DNA of 37,732 nt from Nitrospira sp. (GTDB taxonomy: Bacteria > Nitrospirota > Nitrospiria > Nitrospirales > Nitrospiraceae): contig JAHBWT010000039.1 in the NCBI GenBank assembly GCA_019636815.1, positions 1 through 37,732 on the forward strand. Direction: 5' to 3'. Positions 16,658-23,709 of the stretch are shown here, in pieces; position 1 is the first letter of the stretch; the number at the start of each line of letters is the position of its first letter. The position numbers were made by a program, and so were the translations under genes. The notes under the pieces were generated by a model. The model did not search any database and had not been told where the DNA came from. It saw nothing but the letters and a program-made list of their open reading frames with translations.

Positions 16658-16873
16658 CTAGGCAGTGCCTGTCTGTTGTCGTTGTTCAAGCTGGACCGCC
16701 ACATATTCACGAATATCTTGAATGGTTCCGGTGATGAACATCTCTCGGGGAATTTCTATCCGTACGAGCCGTGATGGGTCGATGCCTCGATCCTGAGCAT
16801 AGGCCTCGTCGATATATAGGCTTAAGGAGCCATCAGAAAAACGGAGGGCATAGAGTGCGGTGGTATCAGCCAT
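16658..16873 (-). CDS. Small conserved-looking protein, 71 aa
   Basis: No family was recognised. The protein has a beta-rich first half (LYALRFSDGSLSLYID) and a helical C terminus (IQDIREYVAVQLEQRQQ), no signal peptide and no cysteines. Codon use and composition look coding and the frame is free of odd stretches. It precedes the 387-aa gene by 54 nt on the same strand and may be its first operon member. The function is unknown. Confidence 0.6.
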   Translation of the reverse strand: MADTTALYALRFSDGSLSLYIDEAYAQDRGIDPSRLVRIEIPREMFITGTIQDIREYVAVQLEQRQQTGTA

Positions 16874-17144
16874 GACGATTCGATTGTACGGATCAGGTAT
16901 CTATTAGGTAACACAGGCCTTGTAAAACTGTCAAAGCGGCTCCCGGTCACGAGAGCCTCAAAACAGCTTGTTGGAGCAGCTTGACCCGGAGGGGGACGCA
17001 AAACATCTGGAAGACCATAAAGTCAGGCTTCCCCCGACATGTATGGCCTGCAAAGCAGAACGACTTTCGGCCACATGCCCGAAAGTCGTTCAACGTGCCG
17101 ACACCCTTGGAAAATGATGAGAAACTTGCTGTTCGACGCTTCCC
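16874..17144. other. Intergenic region between the 71-aa gene and the HemQ-like gene
   Basis: Apart from the stem-loop at 17059-17090, I see no gene or convincing promoter in these 271 bases. A short frame at 16981-17223 on the plus strand overlaps the HemQ-like gene antisense and has no recognisable content. Confidence 0.6.
17059..17090 (-). terminator. Stem-loop terminator candidate after the HemQ-like gene
   Basis: There is a perfect 12-bp inverted repeat, AACGACTTTCGG (17059-17070) and CCGAAAGTCGTT (17079-17090), with an 8-nt loop. On the minus strand it lies 55 nt after the stop of the HemQ-like gene and is followed by a T-containing but imperfect tract (TTCTGCTTTG). It is probably an intrinsic terminator or 3'-end stabilising hairpin for that gene. 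Confidence 0.6.
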
Positions 17145-17867
17145 TCAGCCTCCCAACGTATCAAGTGTTTCTTTGAGGCTCCGACGGATACAGGTAAAAA
17201 TCGGGGTATCTCGCAAGGTATAGCGAGATCCTTCCGTTTCTCGGAGCGCCATCACCAAATCCAGGAAATCTTCCGGCTTGTCGCTCTCAAACGCCACGAC
17301 CCACTCTTGATCGTCCAGCCCAAAAGAATAGGTTGTGTTCAGCTTTACGGAAGGGAATCGATGTCCGACTTCGATGTGCTCGTCCATCATTCCTTGGCGC
17401 GCAGCCTTCGTAAGCAAGAACCACTCACGTGTCTTCAGGAAGGGATACACAAAGATGTACTTGCTCTTTCCAGGCACCACCGTCAAGCGCTTCCCTTCCT
17501 GCCCTGCGTGTGAGTGGTGATCGACATAGACCGACCGCTTGGTCATCGCCAGGTAGGAATACGGCGTCGACAAATACTGTCCGAGCCCGGACGCGAAGAT
17601 CTTGCTTCCCATGTCTTGAAACAGATCCAGGTCGTAGCTGATACGCCAGAGCATAAAATCGCAGTCGCCCCGGATGCCGACCGTCGAATAGGGGACCACC
17701 AACACTTTGCCGTTGAAATCTTCTACGGCCCGTAAAAATTCCTGCTTGCCTTGCGTGCGCGCATCCTCCGGCAGGCGGCGCCATGCTGGGTCCACTTTGT
17801 AAAACACGAAGTTCACGTACTGCCGACGAGGCGTCTGGGCAGGAGAGGATGTGTCAGGAGTCGACAT
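17145..17867 (-). CDS. Chlorite-dismutase-superfamily haem protein, HemQ-like
   Basis: The protein is 240 aa with two Cld-type ferredoxin-like halves (RRQYVNFVFYKVDPAWRRL, and FVYPFLKTREWFLL through FGLDDQEWVVAFE). The probable proximal haem ligand is His164 in MMDEHIEVG. Catalytically active chlorite dismutases have an Arg 7 residues before the GLDD motif, and Firmicute HemQ has Gln there; this protein has Leu176. Tyr141 in VYPF matches the Tyr used for coproheme decarboxylation in HemQ. There is no signal peptide, so it is cytoplasmic. I therefore favour coproheme decarboxylase (HemQ/ChdC) over true chlorite dismutase. The residue comparison is made from memory of the family. Confidence 0.82.
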   Translation of the reverse strand: MSTPDTSSPAQTPRRQYVNFVFYKVDPAWRRLPEDARTQGKQEFLRAVEDFNGKVLVVPYSTVGIRGDCDFMLWRISYDLDLFQDMGSKIFASGLGQYLSTPYSYLAMTKRSVYVDHHSHAGQEGKRLTVVPGKSKYIFVYPFLKTREWFLLTKAARQGMMDEHIEVGHRFPSVKLNTTYSFGLDDQEWVVAFESDKPEDFLDLVMALRETEGSRYTLRDTPIFTCIRRSLKETLDTLGG

Positions 17868-18012
17868 TCAAAGCTCCTTGTAGTAGATGGAAGTAGGGCG
17901 CATATCTAGTTTTTATTTCGTTTAGCATTTCCCCTCCAGTCTTGTCAACGGGAAGACAATGCCGAGAACCGTTCATTGACAGGCTCTCGTACGTTCTGTT
18001 ACTCGCAATCGC

Positions 18013-18609
18013 ATGAAATGCGCGAGGGAGTGGACCATAGGATTTGTATCGGCGTTCTCATTGAGCATCATCAATTCCGTGGCAGCAATTGAAGTAGATC
18101 CGTCACAAGCGCAAATCCAGGCCGCACTTGATCGGGGGAAAAACGCTGCAGATCGGCATCAGCCGCCTGAGACATGGTATGCGCGATTCGGAGGCGGTGA
18201 CGATCTGGATGCCGGAGGATTTCTCGTCACAAAAATCGGCGCTCTATCCGTGATGGCAACCCACATGGCGCTGCGAGGGCTTGAACCGAGCTCGGCGGAC
18301 GTGGCGCTCGTGATGGAGTCGCCGACCATGCTTGTGAGTGCCGTTATCTTCGGGAATGATCCGTCCTTTGCGATGGATAGTTATATGGTACTCGATCAAG
18401 GGGGAAAGACCGTCAAGCCTGCCATGGTGCGTTTCGACGGCCGCGCCGACCGAAGCGCTGTGTGGCCCGAGAGACCTCGCTTCAAGGCGAAGGTTGTGGC
18501 GTCGTTCACCTATGCCGACTTCGATCCCTCAGCAAAGACAACCATCATTGTGTATCCGGCGCGCGGGGGAGAGGTCAGCTTTTCTCTCGACTTTGCACGG
18601 ATAGAATAG
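18013..18609 (+). CDS. Secreted protein of unknown function
   Basis: The protein is 198 aa. An N-terminal signal peptide (about residues 8-25, ending near SVAAIE) is followed by a mature part with AALDRGKNAADRHQPPETWY and a Gly-rich FGGGDDLDAGGF segment, then beta-rich sequence. No known domain was recognised. It is divergent from the HemQ-like gene across a 145-bp gap that probably holds both promoters. It lies 24 nt before cinA, so it may be co-transcribed. Confidence 0.75.
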   Translation: MKCAREWTIGFVSAFSLSIINSVAAIEVDPSQAQIQAALDRGKNAADRHQPPETWYARFGGGDDLDAGGFLVTKIGALSVMATHMALRGLEPSSADVALVMESPTMLVSAVIFGNDPSFAMDSYMVLDQGGKTVKPAMVRFDGRADRSAVWPERPRFKAKVVASFTYADFDPSAKTTIIVYPARGGEVSFSLDFARIE

Positions 18610-18633
18610 GGGGCTTTCCCTCTCCCATTGTCT

Positions 18634-19926
18634 ATGCGTCCACCAAAAGATCGGTCGTTCATTGCGGAAACAATTGCGATTGGCTCGGAACTCTTGATAG
18701 GTGGCCGATCCGACAGCAATTCACTGTTTATCACTGATGCGCTGGGCGCAATAGGCATTGCAGTGCGATTTAAATCCATTGTTGGAGACGATCAGTCAGA
18801 CATCGCGACTGTCCTGAAGGCGGCCTGTAGCCGTGCCGGAATCGTCATCCTGACCGGAGGGCTTGGTCCCACTGTGGACGACCGCACCAGGGAGGCGATT
18901 GCAGCCGTAACCGGGGCCCGACTTGCTCACCGCAAAGAGGCGCTTGAGGGGATGAAGACACGGCTGGCCCAGTGGGGGCGAATACCGAATAAAGGGCAGT
19001 TGCGGCAGGCGCTGATTCCGTCTCAGGCCATCGTGCTACCGAACCCGGTGGGCTCGGCACCAGGTTTTGCCTTGGTATGGCGTGGCACGCACTTCATTGC
19101 CTTACCCGGCGTCCCAGCCGAGATGCGTGCTATGGTTCAGCAGTCAGTCATCCCGTATGTGATCTCTCAATATGAACATTCCAAGCGTCAAGGGCGGCAG
19201 CCTGTGATGAGAATGATGTTCCACACCTGGGGGATGCCGGAAGCCGATGTCGATGCCAAGTTGAAGGGACTCGTAACCAAACGTATGTCTATTGCATTGG
19301 GGCTTCTCGCGTCACCAACGGGGGTCCTTGTGTCACTGACGACGGAGGGGGAGAGGGCTCTCAAGGAAGGAACGCTGACGTCATTAGCAGAAGAAGTACG
19401 CGCACGGCTGGGTGAGTGGATCTACGCCGAGGGGCAAGATACGATGGAAGAAGTGGTCGGTCGATTGCTGTTGAAGCAGGGACGTACGGTTGCGGTGGCC
19501 GAATCGTGTACGGGGGGGCTCATTGCCTACCGGTTGACACAAGTACCGGGATCGTCGGTCTATGTCGATCGTGCCGCTGTGTGCTACAGCAATCAGGCGA
19601 AAATAGAGATGCTCGGAGTTCCGGCGAAGCTCGTATACGATTACGGCGCAGTCAGCCGCGAGGTGGCTGCTGCGATGGCCAAAGGCATGCGCGAACGAAC
19701 CGGTGTATCGGTGGCCCTGAGTGTAACGGGCATCGCCGGACCAGGCGGAGCCACGGAGACCAAGCCCGTCGGGTTGGTCTATATCGGACTCGACGGTGGC
19801 GGTGACGAGGTCATAACGAGAGAGTTCCGCTTCCACGGCGATCGATCTGTCATCCGACAGCGGGCGGTACAGGCCGCCCTCGACATGCTGCGCCGGTGGC
19901 TCCTCATCAAAAAAGGCAACGCATGA
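18634..19926 (+). CDS. cinA: CinA-like protein (competence/damage-inducible, NMN amidohydrolase)
   Basis: The protein is about 430 aa. The N-terminal MoCF-type domain (IAIGSELLIGG through TGGLGPTVDDRTREA, about residues 10-170) is associated with ADP-ribose pyrophosphatase activity. The C-terminal CinA domain (VAVAESCTGGLIAYRLTQVPGSS through SVTGIAGPGGATE) has NMN amidohydrolase activity in NAD recycling. I use the ATG at 18634; a TTG two codons earlier is also open. The stop overlaps thpR by 4 nt. In many bacteria cinA and thpR precede recA directly; here a 4-kb segment intervenes. Confidence 0.93.
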   Translation: MRPPKDRSFIAETIAIGSELLIGGRSDSNSLFITDALGAIGIAVRFKSIVGDDQSDIATVLKAACSRAGIVILTGGLGPTVDDRTREAIAAVTGARLAHRKEALEGMKTRLAQWGRIPNKGQLRQALIPSQAIVLPNPVGSAPGFALVWRGTHFIALPGVPAEMRAMVQQSVIPYVISQYEHSKRQGRQPVMRMMFHTWGMPEADVDAKLKGLVTKRMSIALGLLASPTGVLVSLTTEGERALKEGTLTSLAEEVRARLGEWIYAEGQDTMEEVVGRLLLKQGRTVAVAESCTGGLIAYRLTQVPGSSVYVDRAAVCYSNQAKIEMLGVPAKLVYDYGAVSREVAAAMAKGMRERTGVSVALSVTGIAGPGGATETKPVGLVYIGLDGGGDEVITREFRFHGDRSVIRQRAVQAALDMLRRWLLIKKGNA

Positions 19927-20537
19927 TACGGGCGTTTCTTGCCGTGGAGATCGGCGATGAACTCCGAGCCGGTCTCGCCCGAGTGCAGCACGATATCAAA
20001 CAACGATTTGTGAATCAGTGTACCAAAGCCGTTCGCGTCACCTGGGGGCAGCCCAATTCATTTCATCTGACCGTCCGGTTTCTTGGAGACACGGACGAGC
20101 AACGTCTTCCTGTGATGCGTGAGGCGGTAGACAGCATCAATCAGTCTATCCCAACGGTTGAGATCCCCATCGAACGGTTCCAAGCGTTCCCGACGCTCCA
20201 GAAGCCGCGGGTGCTGTGGGTCGGGCCGTCGGAGGAGTGGCTACAGAGCGCCGCTGCTAATCAGCTCTCGGCTTGGCACCAACGGATCGAGTCCTGTTGT
20301 CGCTCATTTGGGTTCGCGCCGGATGACAAACGGTTCATCCCCCACCTGGCCCTGGCACGGATCAAGATGGGTGAGCGGCAGGTGGGACAACTGTTGGCAC
20401 AGAGCGGTGTCTGTGATCGACCGTTGGCGTTGGGTGCGATCGGTGTGGAGTCACTCGTGCTGATGAAAAGTGATCTCCGACCGGCCGGTCCACGGTATAC
20501 GAAGGTATGGGAAGTAAAACTAGGTTGCCGCAGTTAG
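19923..20537 (+). CDS. thpR: RNA 2',3'-cyclic phosphodiesterase (2'-5' RNA ligase family)
   Basis: The protein is 204 aa with the two catalytic HxTx-type motifs of the 2H phosphoesterase fold: HLTVRFLGDT (about residue 45) and HLALARIK (about residue 142; Ala replaces the second-motif Thr). MIRAFLAVEI is the standard N terminus, and the ATG overlaps the cinA TGA in ATGA. The enzyme acts on 2',3'-cyclic phosphate RNA ends; the physiological substrate is unclear. The gene ends at the left border of the inserted segment before recA. Confidence 0.9.
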   Translation: MIRAFLAVEIGDELRAGLARVQHDIKQRFVNQCTKAVRVTWGQPNSFHLTVRFLGDTDEQRLPVMREAVDSINQSIPTVEIPIERFQAFPTLQKPRVLWVGPSEEWLQSAAANQLSAWHQRIESCCRSFGFAPDDKRFIPHLALARIKMGERQVGQLLAQSGVCDRPLALGAIGVESLVLMKSDLRPAGPRYTKVWEVKLGCRS

Positions 20538-20585
20538 TGCGTGCGCTCCGTTTCGCGGTGCAATCCGCTTCTCGACTTCAGCACC

Positions 20586-21134
20586 TCATGGCGTGAGGAG
20601 TGGAATCAGCGCCGTGTGCCTTTGTGCCTGGGCTAAATCCACGGGACGTTCGCCTGACGTCATCCTGGCATTCTTGTCCGCTCCATGCTCAAGCAGGAAG
20701 GTGATGATCGCCTGATCGCCTTTATAGGCCCCGATATGCAAAGGCGTGACGCCTCCTATTCGTGCTTGGTCGTTGACATCCGCTCCCTTTTCAAGAAGGA
20801 GTGCCACTATATCCCGCCGTCCCTCTTGGACCGCAACGAAGAGCGGCGTGACGCCGTCCTGCCTCGCGTAATTCGTGGTTGCTCCTTGTTCCAGCAGAAG
20901 GGCTGCCACCTCCCGATGTCCATGCTTCGCCGCGAGGAGGAGCGGTGTGATCCCGCGCTCATCGGCCGCCTGAGCGGTAACACCTTGTTCAAGGAGTGTC
21001 TGCACGCGAAGAACATTCCCCTCCGCTGCAGCCTCGCGTAGCTTCTCTTCCGGCGTGGTCATACAGCCGCTGACGAGGATGAGTGCGAGTGCAGAAAGGA
21101 CTAGTGCCCAATGATGAGCCATAAATCTTCCCAT
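20586..21134 (-). CDS. Ankyrin-repeat lipoprotein
   Basis: About 182 aa. A signal peptide ends in the lipobox LVSGC, so the protein is a predicted lipoprotein facing the periplasm. The mature part has five ankyrin repeats, for example GITPLLLAAKHGHREVAALLLEQGA, and GVTPLHIGAYKGDQAIITFLLEHGA, spaced by about 33 residues. Ankyrin repeats bind proteins; the partner is unknown. Starts at 21134 (MGRF) and 21122 (MAHHW) are both possible; the earlier one gives the signal peptide a positive charge. It is antisense to its neighbours and lies inside the segment separating thpR from recA. Confidence 0.85.
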   Translation of the reverse strand: MGRFMAHHWALVLSALALILVSGCMTTPEEKLREAAAEGNVLRVQTLLEQGVTAQAADERGITPLLLAAKHGHREVAALLLEQGATTNYARQDGVTPLFVAVQEGRRDIVALLLEKGADVNDQARIGGVTPLHIGAYKGDQAIITFLLEHGADKNARMTSGERPVDLAQAQRHTALIPLLTP

Positions 21135-21167
21135 CGAAGGTTTCGCGAAAGGAATTGCCGACAAGAG

Positions 21168-21425
21168 TTAGATGCGGTGGGTTTCGAGACGGTCCATCCT
21201 GGCTTTGAGGTTGGAAATGTCTGTTTCGAGCGTGCGAATTCATTGATCGAGCTGTGAAAAAGAGAGTCGCATGAGGGCGCGCATTTCTTTGAATTCATCT
21301 CGGATCTCCTGCAACTCATGCCGAATGTCTGAATGGCCTTCGGCGATTTGGCGTATTTCGCTCCCGATGGCTTCGGCGACTACGCCAAAGTGTCGCTTGA
21401 TTTCTTCAAGCTGTGCATCAGTCAT
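21168..21425 (-). pseudogene. Coiled-coil protein gene interrupted by in-frame TGA
   Basis: From the ATG at 21425 the frame encodes MTDAQLEEIKRHFGVVAEAI and then continuous heptad-rich helix to SFSQLDQ, where a TGA stands at 21240-21242. Reading on in the same frame gives IRTLETDISNLKARMDRLE-THRI and a TAA at 21168-21170. Both halves share one coiled-coil register, so the intact protein would be 85 aa. A single C-to-T change of a CGA (Arg) codon would explain the stop. The truncated 61-aa product could still be made. The function is unknown. Confidence 0.75.
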
Positions 21426-21449
21426 GGCACGTTTGTATAGCCTGATCAA

Positions 21450-21760
21450 ACGGGGAAAGCAACGCCGAAGGAGTCAACTGACGAATCGTCATGCTCGGGT
21501 CTTTCGTCGAATCTGCGTGGTCAGCTCCTCATATACAGATCGACGGTGACTAACGGCCATCAGGCGAATGATTCGTCTCTTCCCATCATGGGTAATCGCG
21601 GTGCGTCATGTGCAGGGCAAGGGAATGGTACACGTACGATCTGATGAGCAAGAGGAAGGCTCGCGAATGCGGGGAGGCTATGTTAGAGGCTGGTTATTAT
21701 GTGTGTTCTGCTTGACAGCGCGACAGGCTCGGCGCAAGAATCTGCCGTCCCTGTCTTGAG
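21450..21760. other. Region without an intact gene left of the integrase relic
   Basis: No intact gene is visible. On the minus strand a short stretch (about 21590-21490) reads ITHDGKRRIIRLMAVSHRRS followed by VYEEL, which loosely recalls the C terminus of RelE- or BrnT-type toxins, but it is preceded by a stop and cannot be called. The plus-strand frame 21568-21759 shows nothing recognisable. Confidence 0.4.
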
Positions 21761-21761
21761 G

Positions 21762-21900
21762 CTGGCGTACGACATTCGGACTATCCAGGAACTGCTCGAA
21801 CTGCTCGGTCACGAAGGACGTCGGCACCACCATGATCTGCACGTATTGAACAAGGGCGGTCACGGGCTGGGGAGTGCGGTCGATGGCCTGCGACCCGTCT
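21762..21900 (+). pseudogene. Relic of an integron-type tyrosine integrase (IntI C terminus)
   Basis: The plus strand encodes YDIRTIQELLELLGHEG, then after a short out-of-frame piece HVLNKGGHGLGSAVDGL. IntI-family recombinases end with the same series: YDIRTxQELLGH, DVxTTMIYTH with the catalytic Tyr, then VLNxGGxGVxSPxD. The missing middle (DVGTTMICT) can be read in a neighbouring frame at 21818-21844, so two small indels have broken it. A one-base shift also separates the LEAG preceding YDIRT. Only the C-terminal ~50 codons remain. It is followed within 500 bp by a bona fide attC site, supporting an integron origin. Confidence 0.75.
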
Positions 21901-22012
21901 TATACAGACTGCATAAGAACGACGATTTGAAAGTGGGAGTAGTGCGGAACGTGTTCTGCTGTAATGGGTTAGGGTAGGCAATGGGCGGGTACTTGCGGAT
22001 TTAGGTAGAAGC

Positions 22013-22062
22013 GGACAAGCTGCCGTAAGAGGATTATGCAGTCTGTCCAAACATTGTTAGGC
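22013..22062 (+). other. Integron core site GTTAGGC with upstream imperfect hairpin (attI or attC remnant)
   Basis: GTTAGGC at 22056-22062 fits the integron crossover consensus GTTRRRY. Eight bases before it lies an imperfect inverted repeat, GGACAAGCTGC (22013-22023) and GCAGTCTGTCC (22038-22048). No matching RYYYAAC is seen on the left. It could be attI or the right half of a decayed attC. With the attC core at 22421 it bounds one cassette. Confidence 0.5.
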
Positions 22063-22097
22063 GGACACGGCCAATGTCGCTCAGCCGAGGCAGTGCC

Positions 22098-22344
22098 ATG
22101 AACGAGGAACCTCGACTCAGATTCGCCAAACCGTTGAAGCGCGCATGGCCTCGTTCGAAGCGGCCGAGCTAAGCCTCGACTAGGCTAAGGTGATTGCCCA
22201 CTTCTCGACGGCCGGCGACTTCTACATGCACAACGATGGCCAGCGGGGCGGCTTCGACGAGATCGCCGGTATACCCGCAAGTGGAAGATTGTCTATGGGC
22301 ACGTCGACCATTATCCGGTTGCGGCTTCGGAAGGCACCGCCTAA
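22098..22344 (+). pseudogene. Decayed SnoaL/DUF4440-like gene in an integron cassette
   Basis: Pieces of one protein lie in two frames. From 22112: TQIRQTVEARMASFEAAELS, then LD, a TAG stop (probably from a Trp TGG) and AKVIAHFSTAGDFYMHNDGQ with GGFDEIAG. After a large internal deletion, from about 22277: YTRKWKIVYGHVDHYPVAAS, EGTA and TAA. This is the pattern of SnoaL-like/DUF4440 small proteins, whose C termini read KWKIVHGH. The ATG at 22098 is out of frame with the first piece. The TAA stop lies inside the R'' box of the attC site, the usual arrangement in a gene cassette. It is not functional. Confidence 0.7.
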
Positions 22345-22427
22345 CACGCGCGTGAAGCCGACGGCGTTCAGTTGCTGTGGATCATCATCCTGGCATCTGG
22401 CCCATGCGGCTTACGCGCCGGTTAGGT
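22339..22427 (+). other. attC: attC recombination site (integron cassette, 59-base element)
   Basis: The R'' box GCCTAAC (22339-22345) and R' box GTTAGGT (22421-22427) are complementary over 6 bp and fit RYYYAAC/GTTRRRY. Inside them GCGCGTGAAGCCG (22348-22360) pairs with CGGCTTACGCGC (22407-22418) except for one unpaired G in the left arm. That single extrahelical base in L'' just before AAGCC is the structural hallmark of attC sites (for example T-C-AAGCC in aadA attC). Total length is 89 bp with a ~46-nt terminal loop. I regard it as a genuine attC. Confidence 0.88.
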
Positions 22428-22452
22428 TGTTTAAAAAGATGAGAGCTTAGTC

Positions 22453-23598
22453 ATGAAAAATAATAATATCGTTAATCTTTCTCTTCTAATGAGCTCAGCC
22501 ATTATATCAATTGCTCTGGCAGAAGTATTTTTGCAAATAATTGGGAAACCGGGTCCCGTCATTTCAGGATGGTCGGCCCCAAAAAGGAACACGTCAGAGA
22601 CAAATCAGCTTGGTTTTCGAGGACGAGACTATAACTATACAGAGAGCGATTACGTTATCATTCTTCTGGGTGACTCTCAGGTTGAAGCATCTGCGAGTTC
22701 TTTTGATGGGCTACCAGAGAGAAAATTAGAATATCATCTCAACCAACAGGTAAACAATATTAATAAGAAAATAAAAGTATTCTCAATTGGCGCAGGGGGC
22801 TATGGACAGGATCAACAACTTCTATTATTAGAAAAATATTACCAGACATTTCGCGCTGATCTGGTCGTTTTATGGCAAACCCCAGACAACGACATCTGGA
22901 ATAATGTTTTTCCTACACATTGGCCACGAAACGGATGGGCCAAACCAACTTTCAGGTTAGTCAATGGCAAATTGGATGGGCCAAGTGAGATATTTGGCGA
23001 AGAATTGAATTGGTCGAAAATAAAAATTTTTGCCTTAGCGAATAGATTATTTCAACTTAGTAATAGGGATGGTTTGTGGGAAAAATATCTTCCATCACCT
23101 TATAAGCCATTAAGTACTTATGAAGGCGCGATTTGCTACGATTGGCAAGAAAGGTGGGACGAAAATCTTGGGTTAATGCAAAATGAAAATCTTGATACAG
23201 AAAAAAGTCATTTGGCAATATCATTAACCCCTATCAGCCCACGGATGCAGTACGGTCTTGATTTAACAAGAGCGCTTTTGCACACAATAGAGCATTTGGT
23301 GAAGAAAAATAAAGGAGATTTTATTATATTTAATACGCAGTCATCACAGTCTGATGAAGTGGAAAAAAATTGTTTGGAAGATGAGGTGGTGCATAAATTG
23401 AACGGGAAATATTACAAAACATCCAGGAAGCAGTTTCTTGACAGTCTATCATATATTAATGCAGGTTTTTCATCATTCACTATACCGATAACGATATCAA
23501 ACTGGCGAGTTGGGCCAGAAGATGGACATCTTAATGAATTTGCCAATGATCAGGTCATGAAGGATCTCTCGACTCAGATCGTGTCACTCATCAAGTAG
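22453..23598 (+). CDS. SGNH/GDSL-hydrolase-like protein, AT-rich, probable integron cassette gene
   Basis: The protein is 381 aa. A hydrophobic N-terminal helix (about residues 8-29) anchors or exports it. Then come NQLGFRGRDY, typical of membrane-linked SGNH proteins, the block I nucleophile motif ILLGDSQVEAS (Ser75), an AGGYGQDQQ Gly motif for the oxyanion hole, and a C-terminal EDGHLNEFA that could supply the catalytic His359. Such enzymes de-acylate or acetylate polysaccharides or lipids. The coding DNA is strikingly AT-rich, with many AAA/ATT/AAT codons unlike every neighbour, so it was acquired. It starts 25 nt after the attC core, as a cassette gene would. No attC follows it; IS remains do. 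Confidence 0.82.
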   Translation: MKNNNIVNLSLLMSSAIISIALAEVFLQIIGKPGPVISGWSAPKRNTSETNQLGFRGRDYNYTESDYVIILLGDSQVEASASSFDGLPERKLEYHLNQQVNNINKKIKVFSIGAGGYGQDQQLLLLEKYYQTFRADLVVLWQTPDNDIWNNVFPTHWPRNGWAKPTFRLVNGKLDGPSEIFGEELNWSKIKIFALANRLFQLSNRDGLWEKYLPSPYKPLSTYEGAICYDWQERWDENLGLMQNENLDTEKSHLAISLTPISPRMQYGLDLTRALLHTIEHLVKKNKGDFIIFNTQSSQSDEVEKNCLEDEVVHKLNGKYYKTSRKQFLDSLSYINAGFSSFTIPITISNWRVGPEDGHLNEFANDQVMKDLSTQIVSLIK

Positions 23599-23610
23599 CA
23601 ATTGGGGCTG

Positions 23611-23643
23611 ATGGTAAATCAATTTATGCATGTATTTTACCAT
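23611..23643 (+). terminator. Hairpin after the SGNH-like gene
   Basis: ATGGTAAA (23611-23618) and TTTACCAT (23636-23643) form a perfect 8-bp stem with a 17-nt AT-rich loop, 12 nt after the stop codon. The stem is weak and no T-run follows, so termination is only one possibility. It has no attC signature. Confidence 0.35.
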
Positions 23644-23709
23644 TAATGAAGAAAATGGGGAATTGGCAATGCGTCCGTTGAAATTTTCTGAGCGGCTCCA
23701 TGGTTGGTG

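Noticed and set aside
17145-17867. True chlorite dismutase
   Set aside because: No signal peptide and no Arg at the defining position; a HemQ-like role fits better.
21240-21242. TGA as a selenocysteine codon in the coiled-coil gene
   Set aside because: The expected residue by context is Arg (CGA), no SECIS-like hairpin was noticed, and coiled coils have no use for selenocysteine there.
21490-21590. Possible RelE/BrnT-type toxin tail on the minus strand
   Set aside because: Only about 25 residues loosely resemble toxin C termini and a stop precedes them; too little to call.
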